Below, piece after piece: positions 9,370 to 18,031 of a stretch of 64,000 nucleotides of DNA; within the stretch, counting starts at the first letter, position 1, and each line of letters starts with the position of its first letter. The notes beneath the pieces are model-generated. The model saw nothing but the letters and a program-made list of their open reading frames with translations, ran no database searches and had not been told where the DNA came from. The position numbers and the translations under genes were made by a program. The stretch is from Vibrio coralliilyticus (GTDB lineage: Bacteria; Pseudomonadota; Gammaproteobacteria; Enterobacterales; Vibrionaceae): assembly GCF_024449095.1 (NCBI RefSeq), contig NZ_CP024627.1, positions 1,116,001 to 1,180,000 of the forward strand, given 5' to 3'.

Positions 9370-10368
9370 TCAGGAAAGATTCGAGAGGTCGTACTTTCTG
9401 ATCATCCCTCTTAGCTGATGATAGCTCAGGCCAAGCATATCGGCTGCCTTCCGTTGGTTAAATTTGCTCTCTTCAAGGGCCGCTTTCAGCAGGCGAATAT
9501 CTTGGCTTTCCTGCCACGCTTTGTAGTCCATTGGAAAATGAAAGGTTGGTTGGTCTGGTAATGGTTGTGATTGAAGAGAAACGGGCTCAGGTTCTGTTTG
9601 CCACTGTGTTGCAAACGGGTCGAATATCAATTGTTTGATTGGCTCATCTTGCTGACCATGCTGATAAACCGCCCTTTCTATCACATTTTTAAGTTCACGG
9701 ACGTTTCCGGGCCATTGATAGTCAAGCAGTGCTTGCTGAGCATCAGGAGAGAAACCAACGAAGTAGTCAAAGTTCAACTCTCGACACATCTTGATGGCGT
9801 AATATTCCGCTAACAGCAGAATGTCTTCTTGGCGTTCTCGAAGTGGAGGTAAATGAATGACATCGAAAGCAAGCCTGTCAAGCAGATCTGCTCGAAACTT
9901 ACCGTCCTCAGCCATTGTCGGCAGATCGGCGTTAGTCGCGCAGATCAGCCGCACATTGGCGTTAAGCAATTGGTGCCCACCAACGCGTTCATATTGGCCG
10001 TATTCAATCACTCGTAATAGCTTTTCCTGCACCAGCAATGGAGCGGTGGCGAGCTCATCGAGAAAGAGGGTGCCATTTTCAGCTCGTTCAAAGCGCCCCT
10101 TGTGACGTCCTTTTGAACCAGTAAAAGCGCCTTGCTCATGGCCGAATAACTCTGAGTCGATCAGGCCTTCGCTCAAGGTAGAGCAATTGAGGGAAATTAG
10201 TGGCTGATCCCAACGTTTTGATAGGTAATGGAGGCGTTGAGCAATCAGTTCTTTACCTGTCCCTCGTTCACCAATGATCAGAATAGGACGTTCTATGGCT
10301 GCGAGTTTGGAGACCTTGTCTAGTATCGTCAGGAAAGCTGGTGACTCGCCAATGAGATTTTGTTGCAT
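9370..10368 (-). CDS. pspF: Psp operon transcriptional activator PspF
   Basis: PspF is the sigma54 enhancer-binding protein that switches on pspA; it is held inactive by PspA. It is 332 residues with no N-terminal regulatory domain, as in all PspF proteins. The AAA+ domain (about 5-245) has Walker A GERGTGKE, the sigma54-contact loop as GAFTGS instead of the usual GAFTGA, Walker B GTLFLDEL, and the arginine-finger region FRADLLDRLAFDV. A Fis-type helix-turn-helix lies at about 290-328 (NQRKAADMLGLSYHQLRGMI). It is divergent from pspABC across a 213-base control region. Identification is firm. Confidence 0.95.
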   Translation of the reverse strand: MQQNLIGESPAFLTILDKVSKLAAIERPILIIGERGTGKELIAQRLHYLSKRWDQPLISLNCSTLSEGLIDSELFGHEQGAFTGSKGRHKGRFERAENGTLFLDELATAPLLVQEKLLRVIEYGQYERVGGHQLLNANVRLICATNADLPTMAEDGKFRADLLDRLAFDVIHLPPLRERQEDILLLAEYYAIKMCRELNFDYFVGFSPDAQQALLDYQWPGNVRELKNVIERAVYQHGQQDEPIKQLIFDPFATQWQTEPEPVSLQSQPLPDQPTFHFPMDYKAWQESQDIRLLKAALEESKFNQRKAADMLGLSYHQLRGMIRKYDLSNLS

Positions 10369-10581
10369 GAAAACACTCCAATGGTGAAATTTACCTATTG
10401 TTAGCTAAATTCATCATAGATAAGTTCGAATTACAATGGTAGTTTTCGTAAGTGTTTGTTTTGTATTTATTTATAAGTTGGCACGTATCTTGGTTATTGA
10501 ATAAGTAAGTGAAACCTACAATGAACATCAGATGTAACCAAGTCGCGATAATGTGATTGATTACAGGATAAGGAGTTAAAT
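10369..10581. promoter_or_regulatory. pspF-pspA divergent control region with sigma54 promoter
   Basis: A sigma54 promoter for pspA lies at 10478-10494. The -24 element is TTGGCAC and the -12 element is TTGG where TTGC is the consensus, with GG-N10-GG spacing. The transcript would start near 10505, leaving a leader of about 75 bases with AAGGAG before the ATG at 10582. The 90 bases upstream are AT-rich, where PspF enhancer and IHF sites are expected by analogy with E. coli; I could not pick out defined copies. The pspF promoter must lie in the same stretch on the other strand. Confidence 0.75.
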
Positions 10582-11253
10582 ATGGGTATTTTTTCTCGTT
10601 TTGCCGACATCGTAAACTCAAACATTAGTGCCTTATTAGATAAAGCGGAAGATCCTGAAAAAATGATTCGTCTTATTATTCAGGAAATGGAAGATACATT
10701 AGTCGAAGTTCGTACGAATTCGGCCAAGGCGATTGCTGATAAAAAAGAGTTGGCACGTAAAGTTGAATCTCTTGAAGGCCAAATTAGCGATTGGCAAGAG
10801 AAAGCTACACTAGCTCTGACCAAGCAGCGTGAGGATTTGGCTCGTGCAGCTTTAATTGAAAAGCAAAAACTGCAAGATATGTTGAAAGGTTTGCATACTG
10901 AGCAAACATTAGTGGAAGAAACGATTGAAAAGCTCACCGGCGAAATCAGTAAGCTTGAAAGTAAAATCACCGAAACACGTGCTAAGCAGCAAGCACTTGC
11001 TATTCGTTCTCAAGCGGCTTCGAACCGACGTGATGTGCAAAAGCATTTACATACGGCGCGTACATCTGAAGCAATGGCAAAGTTCGAGCAATACACTCGT
11101 AAGATAGATGAACTGGAAGCAGAAGCAGATGTATATGCTAAGTCCGGTAATTCGAAATCCTTAGATCAGGAATTTGCTGAGCTGCAAGCGCAAGACGAGA
11201 TTGAACAAGAGCTTGAAAATTTGAAAAAACAGATGAACGAAAAAAAGTCATAA
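10582..11253 (+). CDS. pspA: Phage shock protein A
   Basis: PspA is a peripheral inner-membrane protein of the ESCRT-III/Vipp1 superfamily. It coats stressed membrane and preserves the proton motive force; in resting cells it binds and inhibits PspF. The 223 residues are almost entirely coiled coil from about residue 25 to the end. The amphipathic N-terminal helix (MGIFSRFADIVNSNISALL) and the conserved EDPEKMIRLIIQEMEDTLVEV region are intact. It is led by a good Shine-Dalgarno (AAGGAG) and a sigma54 promoter. It is separated from pspB by 178 bases with two hairpins, which probably lets it accumulate above pspBC. Confidence 0.96.
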   Translation: MGIFSRFADIVNSNISALLDKAEDPEKMIRLIIQEMEDTLVEVRTNSAKAIADKKELARKVESLEGQISDWQEKATLALTKQREDLARAALIEKQKLQDMLKGLHTEQTLVEETIEKLTGEISKLESKITETRAKQQALAIRSQAASNRRDVQKHLHTARTSEAMAKFEQYTRKIDELEAEADVYAKSGNSKSLDQEFAELQAQDEIEQELENLKKQMNEKKS

Positions 11254-11275
11254 AAGTCGAGATCTGAAGGTGCAC

Positions 11276-11324
11276 AGGTCAGGTGGGTCGCACCTGACCT
11301 CATCAAAACCAATTTATGGTTTTT
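11276..11324 (+). terminator. Two tandem hairpins between pspA and pspB
   Basis: The first is a perfect 10-bp stem, AGGTCAGGTG-ggtcg-CACCTGACCT (11276-11300), with no U-run. The second is AAAACCA-attta-TGGTTTT plus T (11305-11324). Together they look like a leaky terminator or a 3'-end stabiliser for pspA mRNA. Confidence 0.55.
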
Positions 11325-11431
11325 CCAATATTTTCGAAGTTCTTAGTTTTATTTAATTGATTTTATAACAGCTTGCGGCAGAGTAGAGGTGTACTCGTGT
11401 GAAACTGTTGTCTATTTATTAGGAGTCATTT

Positions 11432-11665
11432 ATGTCGTCATTTCTTATTGCAGGACCACTGATTGTCTTTCTGATTTTCGTCGCTCCACTATGGTTAATA
11501 CTTCATTATCGTAGCAAGAAGAAAACGGCAAGTGGTCTATCAGAAGATGATTTCCAGAGATTACAAACCTTGTCAGAAAAAGCAGAACAGATGCAAAAGC
11601 GTGTGGACACGTTAGAGCGTATTCTTGATGCTGAAACCCCTAACTGGAGACGCCGATATGAATAA
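11432..11665 (+). CDS. pspB: Phage shock protein B
   Basis: PspB is a 77-residue inner-membrane protein. One transmembrane segment at about 6-25 (LIAGPLIVFLIFVAPLWLIL) is followed by a cytoplasmic coiled coil (about 38-68). With PspC it senses membrane stress and draws PspA away from PspF. The ATG at 11432 is preceded by TAGGAG. The gene overlaps pspC by eight bases, a sign of coupled translation. Length matches the family (about 74). Confidence 0.93.
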   Translation: MSSFLIAGPLIVFLIFVAPLWLILHYRSKKKTASGLSEDDFQRLQTLSEKAEQMQKRVDTLERILDAETPNWRRRYE

Positions 11666-12047
11666 GCGAGAGCTGTACCGCGATACCGTTAATGGTAAGA
11701 TTTCAGGTGTTTGTGCAGGCTTAGCTAATTACTTTGGTACTGAAGTTTGGTTGATTCGAATCTTAGTGATCTCTGCTGCACTTCTTGGTGGCAGCTTCTT
11801 GGTGTTGTTGGCCTATATCGCGATGACTTTCATGCTTGAAAAACAACCTGCTAATTATGTTGAATCTCTTAAAATGGAGCAGGAACACAAGTTGAAAAGT
11901 AAACCATGGCAACAAGGTCAGGCTCCTGGGGCATTGCTAGAAACGCTTGAGAAAGATTTTGATGGCCTTGAAAATCAAATTCGTGGCCTAGAGGCGTATG
12001 TCACCTCCGATACGTTTAAAGTTGATCGAGAGTTTAAAAGTTTATAG
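11658..12047 (+). CDS. pspC: Phage shock protein C
   Basis: PspC is the membrane sensor partner of PspB, 129 residues. The PspC domain (about 3-65) begins RELYRDTVNGKISGVCAGLANYFG and contains a transmembrane segment at about 33-57 (LIRILVISAALLGGSFLVLL). The cytoplasmic C-terminal third is a predicted leucine-zipper-like helix (ETLEKDFDGLENQIRGLEAYV). I chose the ATG at 11658, inside the end of pspB, because MNKRELYRDT is the family's usual start. An in-frame ATG at 11625 would extend it into pspB. Confidence 0.93.
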   Translation: MNKRELYRDTVNGKISGVCAGLANYFGTEVWLIRILVISAALLGGSFLVLLAYIAMTFMLEKQPANYVESLKMEQEHKLKSKPWQQGQAPGALLETLEKDFDGLENQIRGLEAYVTSDTFKVDREFKSL

Positions 12048-12082
12048 TTCGATAATGAGAACCGCCACTATGTTTTGTTAGC

Positions 12083-12107
12083 AAATTATTAATTTTAATA
12101 ATAATTT
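12083..12107. repeat. Perfect inverted repeat upstream of the RND operon
   Basis: AAATTATTA-N7-TAATAATTT is a 9-bp perfect inverted repeat, 75 bases before the first adaptor gene. It is very AT-rich and has no U-run pattern of a terminator, so an operator is possible. Confidence 0.5.
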
Positions 12108-12181
12108 ACTGGTATGTGTCTGGCAGTCGCGTAATCATTCATCTATCTTTGTAACTAAAAGTGACAAATGGATGTTTGACT

Positions 12182-13213
12182 ATGCACAAGAATTTTGTGC
12201 TTCTCGCCATAGCTGCAACATTAGGTGGCTGTGGTAAGGAGCTCCCTCCTGTTCCTGAACCCGAATCCAGACCAGCAAAACTCTTTACCGTTTCGGTTGG
12301 CAACGCACAGTTTGAAAGACATTTTCCCGCCACATCCGAAGCTGGTGACAAAGCGATTTTAGCTTTCCGAGTACCCGGACAACTTCAGTCTATCGATGTC
12401 CTTTCGGGCCAACCTGTGAGCAAAGGTGAAGCCCTTGCCTCCCTAAACCCAGATGAATATTCCTTATTAGCTAAGCAGGCAGAAGCGCAGTACCGCCTCG
12501 CGGATGTTCAGTTTGAACGTTATAAAAAACTGCGTGTTGATAAGGTAGTTTCAGAGCAAGATTTTGATCAAGCTAAAGCGAACCTTAACTCTGCCAAAGC
12601 CACATTAGAACAAGCCCGTGCCAATCTTCGTTATACCAAGTTGGTTGCACCTTATGATGGCACGATTTCACTGATTACGGCTGATAACTACGAATACATT
12701 GCTGCTAAGCAAGGTGTAATGAATATTCAGACGAATCAGTTAATGAAAGTACAATTCCAGCTCCCTGACCACCTGTTGAATCGCTTTGCAAGCGGCATCA
12801 ACCTGACTGCAACTATGAAATTTGATGCTTTTCCTGAGAGCCGCTATGAGCTGACTTTTCAGGAAGTAGATACGGAGGCCGATCCTAAAACGGGCTCTTA
12901 CAAGGTCACCATGGTCATGGCACGCCCAACAGATACCGGAATTTTGCCGGGTATGGCGGGGGAGGTGCATGTCAAAATTGATTCAGAAGGAGCGACACGG
13001 ATTCCTAATGCAGCAATATTTAACGAAAACGGAAAAACTTGTGTTTGGCGTGTAGCACACAATGGCGTAGTGGAAAAAGCTTCCATTGTGTTGAACAACA
13101 AGCGTGAAGTTAAGAGTGGTTTAAATGATGGTGATCAGATCATCATTTCTGGTGTCAGTGGCATTGAACCCGGGACCAAAGTGAGGGAGTGGATCAAGGA
13201 GCGAGGATTGTAA
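12182..13213 (+). CDS. vexI: RND efflux adaptor (membrane fusion) lipoprotein, VexI-like
   Basis: This is a periplasmic adaptor joining an RND pump to an outer-membrane channel. The start is at the ATG at 12182, because the signal peptide fits it: a short basic end, a hydrophobic stretch and the lipobox LGGC at residues 13-16, giving a 343-residue lipoprotein. The order of domains is typical: barrel-sandwich halves (VPGQLQSIDVLSGQPVSKGEALASL, and KLVAPYDGTISLI), an alpha-hairpin between them (about 90-145), then a beta-barrel and membrane-proximal domain. It is followed after one base by a second adaptor and then a pump. The same two-adaptor layout next to psp occurs in V. cholerae vexIJK, on which the symbol rests. 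Confidence 0.8.
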   Translation: MHKNFVLLAIAATLGGCGKELPPVPEPESRPAKLFTVSVGNAQFERHFPATSEAGDKAILAFRVPGQLQSIDVLSGQPVSKGEALASLNPDEYSLLAKQAEAQYRLADVQFERYKKLRVDKVVSEQDFDQAKANLNSAKATLEQARANLRYTKLVAPYDGTISLITADNYEYIAAKQGVMNIQTNQLMKVQFQLPDHLLNRFASGINLTATMKFDAFPESRYELTFQEVDTEADPKTGSYKVTMVMARPTDTGILPGMAGEVHVKIDSEGATRIPNAAIFNENGKTCVWRVAHNGVVEKASIVLNNKREVKSGLNDGDQIIISGVSGIEPGTKVREWIKERGL

Positions 13214-13214
13214 T

Positions 13215-14300
13215 ATGAAGCAATGGATTAGCCTCATCGTGCTCTCAACAGCTGTCATTCTTGTAGGCTGCGGTGGTGATAGTGAATACGTTGACTTTGG
13301 CCCCCCTAAAGTCAAAATCATAGAAATAGACAGTGGTATCCCAAAGGAGCACTTATATTTCCCTGCTGTCGCCAATGCCGCTGAGCGCTCTCATTTAAGT
13401 TTTCGGGTAGCGGGTGAAATCAGTGAGCTCAACGTTAAAGAAGGCGATCAGGTAAAAAAAGGCGATGTGCTTGCGAAGCTGGATCCGACAGATTACAAGC
13501 TTGATGTTGATAACGCATCGGCAAAGTTTAGTGTTATCGATAGCCAATATAGACGTTCTAAGCCTCTTGTCGATAAAGGCCTGCTGGCCAAGTCGCAATT
13601 TGATGAGATTGCCGCCAATCGTCAGATAGCCTACTCAGAGCTGAAGTTAGCGCAGTTGAGGCTATCTTTCACTAAGTTGCTGGCGCCTGTCGATGGCATC
13701 ATTTCCCGAGTGAATGTCGAGCAATTTGAAAACATTCAAGTCGGTCAGCAAATCGTGAATATTCATAGTCTCGATAGTGTTGAAGTGCTCATACAGTTGC
13801 CAGATCGTCTATACGTCAACCAGCCGGATCAAGAAACCCTATCGCGTATTGAGGCTCTGGTTAAAGTACCAAGTGGTAACGAATACTCGGCCTCAATTAA
13901 AGAATTTACGACTGAACCTGACCCAGCCACAAGGACGTTTACCGTAACTTTGTCACTTCCTATGCCTGAGGAAGAGTTCATCCTTGACGGTATGGCCGTT
14001 GAAGTTACGTCCAAAAGTAATGATATTGGTCTGAACTTGAATACTGGTGTTTTGGTTCCTATAGAAGCGGTATTCAATGCAGATGGTGATGAGATTGACC
14101 GACTTAACAGGTTTGTTTGGGTGCTAAACGATGATAATACCGTTGCCAAACAAGCTGTGACGATTGGCAAAATGACGAAAGAAGCGTTGCAAATCCTAGA
14201 GGGGCTCGAGAGCAAACAAAAAGTTGTCGTGGCGGGAATTTCCCGATTAAGAGAAGGGGTGAAAGTGGAAATCGTAAAGCAGGAGGCAGGCAATGAGTGA
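13215..14300 (+). CDS. vexJ: RND efflux adaptor lipoprotein, VexJ-like
   Basis: This is the second adaptor of the operon, 361 residues, with a lipobox LVGC at residues 16-19. It has the same barrel-sandwich/hairpin/beta-barrel plan as its neighbour (RVAGEISELNVKEGDQVKKGDVLAKL, then KLLAPVDGIISRV). The two are clearly paralogous but diverged. Two different adaptors for one pump are known from TriABC of Pseudomonas aeruginosa and VexIJK, where a mixed adaptor ring is proposed. Its end overlaps the pump gene by eight bases. A functional pair with VexI is inferred. Confidence 0.8.
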   Translation: MKQWISLIVLSTAVILVGCGGDSEYVDFGPPKVKIIEIDSGIPKEHLYFPAVANAAERSHLSFRVAGEISELNVKEGDQVKKGDVLAKLDPTDYKLDVDNASAKFSVIDSQYRRSKPLVDKGLLAKSQFDEIAANRQIAYSELKLAQLRLSFTKLLAPVDGIISRVNVEQFENIQVGQQIVNIHSLDSVEVLIQLPDRLYVNQPDQETLSRIEALVKVPSGNEYSASIKEFTTEPDPATRTFTVTLSLPMPEEEFILDGMAVEVTSKSNDIGLNLNTGVLVPIEAVFNADGDEIDRLNRFVWVLNDDNTVAKQAVTIGKMTKEALQILEGLESKQKVVVAGISRLREGVKVEIVKQEAGNE

Positions 14301-17300
14301 TCAAAATAACCCACTGTCTCAGAAAGACCAAGATGTGACTGGTATCGCTGCATATTTCATTCGCAACCGTGTCATCAGTTGGATGATTTCATTAATTTTC
14401 TTGATTGGTGGTGTAGCCGCTTTCTTTGGTTTAGGCCGTCTCGAAGATCCTGCTTTCACGATCAAAGATGCCATGGTGGTGACATCCTATCCAGGGGCGA
14501 CACCTCAGCAAGTCGAGGAAGAAGTGACTTACCCAATCGAAAAGGCCATTCAGCAACTGACTTATGTTGATGAAGTTAATTCGATCTCCAGCCGAGGTTT
14601 ATCTCAAATTACCGTGACCATGAAAAATAACTATGGTCCTGATGATTTACCGCAGATTTGGGATGAATTACGCCGTAAGGTCAATGACCTTAAAGGTCAG
14701 TTTCCTCCCGGAGTGAATGATCCAAAGGTCATTGACGATTTTGGTGATGTTTACGGTATTTTACTTGCCGTCACAGGAGAAGGTTACAGTTACAAGGAGT
14801 TACTCGATTATGTTGACTATTTGAGGCGTGAATTAGAGTTGGTAGAGGGGGTCAGTAAAGTCTCTGTTTCTGGCCAGCAACAAGAGCAAGTCTTCATTGA
14901 GATTTCGATGAAGCGTTTGAGTAGTTTAGGTTTGGCTCCTAATACCGTGTTTAATTTGCTCTCAACTCAAAATGTGGTCTCGGATGCCGGTGCAATTCGG
15001 ATCGGTGATGAGTACATCCGTATCCAACCAACGGGTGAGTTCCAGAATGTTGACCAGCTAGGAGACTTGATCATTACTGAAAGTGGTGCCCAAGGATTAA
15101 TTTATCTGCGTGACGTTGCGGAAATCAAACGCGGTTACATCGACGTACCGGACAATATTATTACTTTTAATGGCAAGTTAGCGCTCAATCTCGGTGTTTC
15201 TTTTGCGCAAGGCGTTAACGTGGTTGAGGTAGGTAAGCGCTTTGCCCGTCGCCTTGCCGAACTAAAGTACCAACAACCTGTGGGAGTTGGGATCTCTGAA
15301 ATCTACAGTCAGCCAAAAGAAGTCGACAAATCAGTGAGTGGCTTTGTCGTTAGTTTGGGGCAAGCGGTCGCGATCGTTATTATCGTTTTACTGTTCTTTA
15401 TGGGGCTACGCTCCGGCTTACTTATTGGCTTGATTCTGCTCCTTACCGTGTTGGGTACATTTATCTTTATGAAGTACTTTGCAATCGACCTGCAACGCAT
15501 CTCGTTGGGAGCATTGGTGATTGCGCTCGGTATGCTGGTGGACAATGCGATTGTAGTGGTTGAAGGAATACTCATCGGGACCCAGAAAGGCCGAACAAGA
15601 ATGCAGGCGGCGACTGATATCGTGACTCAGACTAAATGGCCATTGCTTGGTGCTACCGTCATCGCCGTGACTGCCTTTGCCCCTATTGGGTTGTCTGAGG
15701 ATGCGACAGGTGAGTATTGTGGTACTTTGTTCACGGTACTATTAATCTCACTCATGCTCAGTTGGTTCACTGCGATTTCGTTGACGCCTTTTTTTGCTGA
15801 TATCTTCTTTAAAGGGCAAAAAATCAAAGGGGGTGGCGAAGGCAGTGACCCCTACAACGGTATGATCTTTGTGCTATACAAGGGGTTTCTAGAGTTTTGT
15901 ATGAAGCGGGCTTGGCTAACGGTTGTGGTTATGATTGTTGGTCTTGCGGCAAGTATCTATGGCTTTACTTTCGTTAAGCAGTCGTTTTTCCCATCGTCAA
16001 CAACGCCTATGTTCCAAGCCGATATCTGGTTACCAGAAGGGACCGATATTCGTGCAACCAACACCAAGCTTAAAGCTTTGGAATCTTGGCTGTCAGATCA
16101 AGACGGAGTTGAGCATATAACTACGACAGCAGGTAAAGGTTTGCAACGTTTCATGCTGACTTATGCGCCAGAGAAAAGCTACGCTGCCTATGGTGAAATC
16201 ACCACTCGAGTCGAGAATTATGAGCAACTTGCGGATTTGATGTCTAATTTTCGAGCGCATGTTGAAGCCAACTTCCCAGAGATCAATTACAAGCTCAAGC
16301 AAATTGAACTCGGCCCTGGCGGCGGAGCTAAAATTGAGGCACGTATCATTGGGTCTGACCCAACTATCCTTAGAGGGATTGCCAGACAAGTTGAAGATAT
16401 CATGCATGCGGACCCTGGAGCGACGAACATCCGCCATGATTGGCGTGAACGTACTAAAGTGTTAGAGCCGCAGTTTAACGAAGGACAAGCTCGCCGTTAC
16501 GGCATCACTAAATCAGATGTTGACGAGTTCCTTGCAATGTCTTTCTCAGGTAAATCAGTCGGGGTATATCGTGACGGTACAACGTTAATGCCAATTGTTG
16601 CTCGATTGCCAGAAGAAGAGCGTGTCGATATTCGCAATATTGAGGGCATGAAAATTTGGAGCCCAGCGTTAAGTGAATATATCCCTTTGCAGCAAGTGAC
16701 ATTAGGCTACGACATGCGCTGGGAAGACCCGATTATAGTACGTAAGAATCGTAAGCGTATATTGACGGTTATGGCTGATCCTGACTTGTTGGGAGAGGAA
16801 ACGGCTTCGACATTGCAAAAGCGTTTACAGCCTTTGATTGAAGCCATCGAACTGCCATCTGGTTATGCGTTGGAGTGGGGGGGGGAGTATGAATCCTCTG
16901 GCGATGCGCAGGCCTCACTGTTCACTACCATGCCAATGGGCTATTTATTTATGTTCTTAGTCACAGTGTTCTTGTTCAACACTGTTAAAGAGCCGCTCAT
17001 CGTCTGGTTGACAGTGCCACTGGCAATTATCGGTGTCACAACAGGGCTGTTGGTTTTGGATACCCCATTTGGTTTCATGGCATTACTCGGTTTTCTTAGC
17101 TTGTCAGGCATGCTGCTGAAAAATGGCATCGTATTGCTCGATCAGATTGAAATTGAAATGAAGTCAGGCAAAGACCCATATTTAGCTGTTGTCGAGGCAT
17201 CTCTAAGCCGTGTGCGACCTGTTTGCATGGCAGCAATCACGACTATTTTGGGCATGATCCCACTGTTACCGGATATCTTCTTCAAACCCATGGCGGTTAC

Positions 17301-17394
17301 CATCATGTTTGGTTTGGGATTTGCGACCGTACTGACACTTATTGTCGTGCCAGTGTTGTATCGTATCTTCCACAAAGTGACAGTGCCAAACTGA
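14293..17394 (+). CDS. vexK: RND efflux pump permease, VexK-like
   Basis: This is the inner-membrane proton-driven pump of the tripartite exporter, 1033 residues. It has the RND plan: TM1 at about 28-48, a large periplasmic loop, TM2-6 (about 345-500), TM7 near 540, a second large loop, and TM8-12 from about 870. The TM4 motif reads LGMLVDNAIVVVEG, so the Asp-Asp pair of AcrB (D407/D408) is Asp-Asn here. The TM10 Lys is kept in SGMLLKNGIVLLDQ. No outer-membrane channel gene is in the operon, so a TolC encoded elsewhere is presumably used. Substrates cannot be read from sequence. Confidence 0.85.
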   Translation: MSDQNNPLSQKDQDVTGIAAYFIRNRVISWMISLIFLIGGVAAFFGLGRLEDPAFTIKDAMVVTSYPGATPQQVEEEVTYPIEKAIQQLTYVDEVNSISSRGLSQITVTMKNNYGPDDLPQIWDELRRKVNDLKGQFPPGVNDPKVIDDFGDVYGILLAVTGEGYSYKELLDYVDYLRRELELVEGVSKVSVSGQQQEQVFIEISMKRLSSLGLAPNTVFNLLSTQNVVSDAGAIRIGDEYIRIQPTGEFQNVDQLGDLIITESGAQGLIYLRDVAEIKRGYIDVPDNIITFNGKLALNLGVSFAQGVNVVEVGKRFARRLAELKYQQPVGVGISEIYSQPKEVDKSVSGFVVSLGQAVAIVIIVLLFFMGLRSGLLIGLILLLTVLGTFIFMKYFAIDLQRISLGALVIALGMLVDNAIVVVEGILIGTQKGRTRMQAATDIVTQTKWPLLGATVIAVTAFAPIGLSEDATGEYCGTLFTVLLISLMLSWFTAISLTPFFADIFFKGQKIKGGGEGSDPYNGMIFVLYKGFLEFCMKRAWLTVVVMIVGLAASIYGFTFVKQSFFPSSTTPMFQADIWLPEGTDIRATNTKLKALESWLSDQDGVEHITTTAGKGLQRFMLTYAPEKSYAAYGEITTRVENYEQLADLMSNFRAHVEANFPEINYKLKQIELGPGGGAKIEARIIGSDPTILRGIARQVEDIMHADPGATNIRHDWRERTKVLEPQFNEGQARRYGITKSDVDEFLAMSFSGKSVGVYRDGTTLMPIVARLPEEERVDIRNIEGMKIWSPALSEYIPLQQVTLGYDMRWEDPIIVRKNRKRILTVMADPDLLGEETASTLQKRLQPLIEAIELPSGYALEWGGEYESSGDAQASLFTTMPMGYLFMFLVTVFLFNTVKEPLIVWLTVPLAIIGVTTGLLVLDTPFGFMALLGFLSLSGMLLKNGIVLLDQIEIEMKSGKDPYLAVVEASLSRVRPVCMAAITTILGMIPLLPDIFFKPMAVTIMFGLGFATVLTLIVVPVLYRIFHKVTVPN

Positions 17395-17410
17395 TTCAAC
17401 TAAGATCGAA

Positions 17411-17440
17411 GACGTCCCTGACTTTGTTGGGGGCGTTTTA
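17411..17440 (+). terminator. Probable terminator after vexK
   Basis: An imperfect stem (ACGTCCCTGAC / GTTGGGGGCGT, with G-U pairs) is followed by TTTTATTT. It sits between vexK and the Shine-Dalgarno of tag. Confidence 0.5.
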
Positions 17441-17455
17441 TTTAAGGAGAAAGCA

Positions 17456-18016
17456 ATGGATACCACTTGCGCATGGGCAATGAATCATGAACTTGAGCGT
17501 GAATACCACGATAAAGAGTGGGGCGTTCCGGTTTATGACGATAAGGTATTGTTCGAGTTTATTACGTTAGAGGGTGCTCAAGCAGGACTGAGTTGGATAA
17601 CCATATTAAAGAAGCGAGAAGGTTACCGACAGGCTTTTGATGATTATGACTTAGATAAGTTGGCGGCATACGATGATGAACATGCGGAACATATCGTAGA
17701 AAGTTATGATGTGGTCAAGCACAGAGGAAAAATCAAATCAGTGTTCAGCAACGCGCGGGCGGCTAAAGCTCTTATCGAAGAATATGGCAGCTTATCGAAG
17801 GCGTTATGGCAGTTTGTAGATGGTAAGCCTAAGGTCAACCAGTGGCAGGATATGAGCGAAGTGCCAGCCTCGACAGAGCAGTCAAAAGCCATGAGCAAAT
17901 TCCTGAAAAAGAAAGGCTTTAAGTTTGTAGGTGAGACCATTTGCTATGCGTTTATGCAGGCTGTAGGCATGGTTGACGATCATATGGTGAATTGCCCCAA
18001 GAAACCTAGATACTAG
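17456..18016 (+). CDS. tag: DNA-3-methyladenine glycosylase I
   Basis: Tag excises 3-methyladenine from alkylated DNA, starting base-excision repair in the cytosol. At 186 residues it has the normal length. The zinc-binding residues of the family are visible: Cys5 (TTCAWA), His17 (REYHDKEWG), and the C-terminal DDHMVNC pair. The helix-hairpin-helix core has LEGAQAGLSWITIL and the conserved FVGETICYAFMQAVGMV stretch. The ATG at 17456 follows AAGGAGAAAGCA. It is convergent with the lipase-foldase genes. Confidence 0.95.
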   Translation: MDTTCAWAMNHELEREYHDKEWGVPVYDDKVLFEFITLEGAQAGLSWITILKKREGYRQAFDDYDLDKLAAYDDEHAEHIVESYDVVKHRGKIKSVFSNARAAKALIEEYGSLSKALWQFVDGKPKVNQWQDMSEVPASTEQSKAMSKFLKKKGFKFVGETICYAFMQAVGMVDDHMVNCPKKPRY

Positions 18017-18031
18017 TGACGTAGGGGCATG

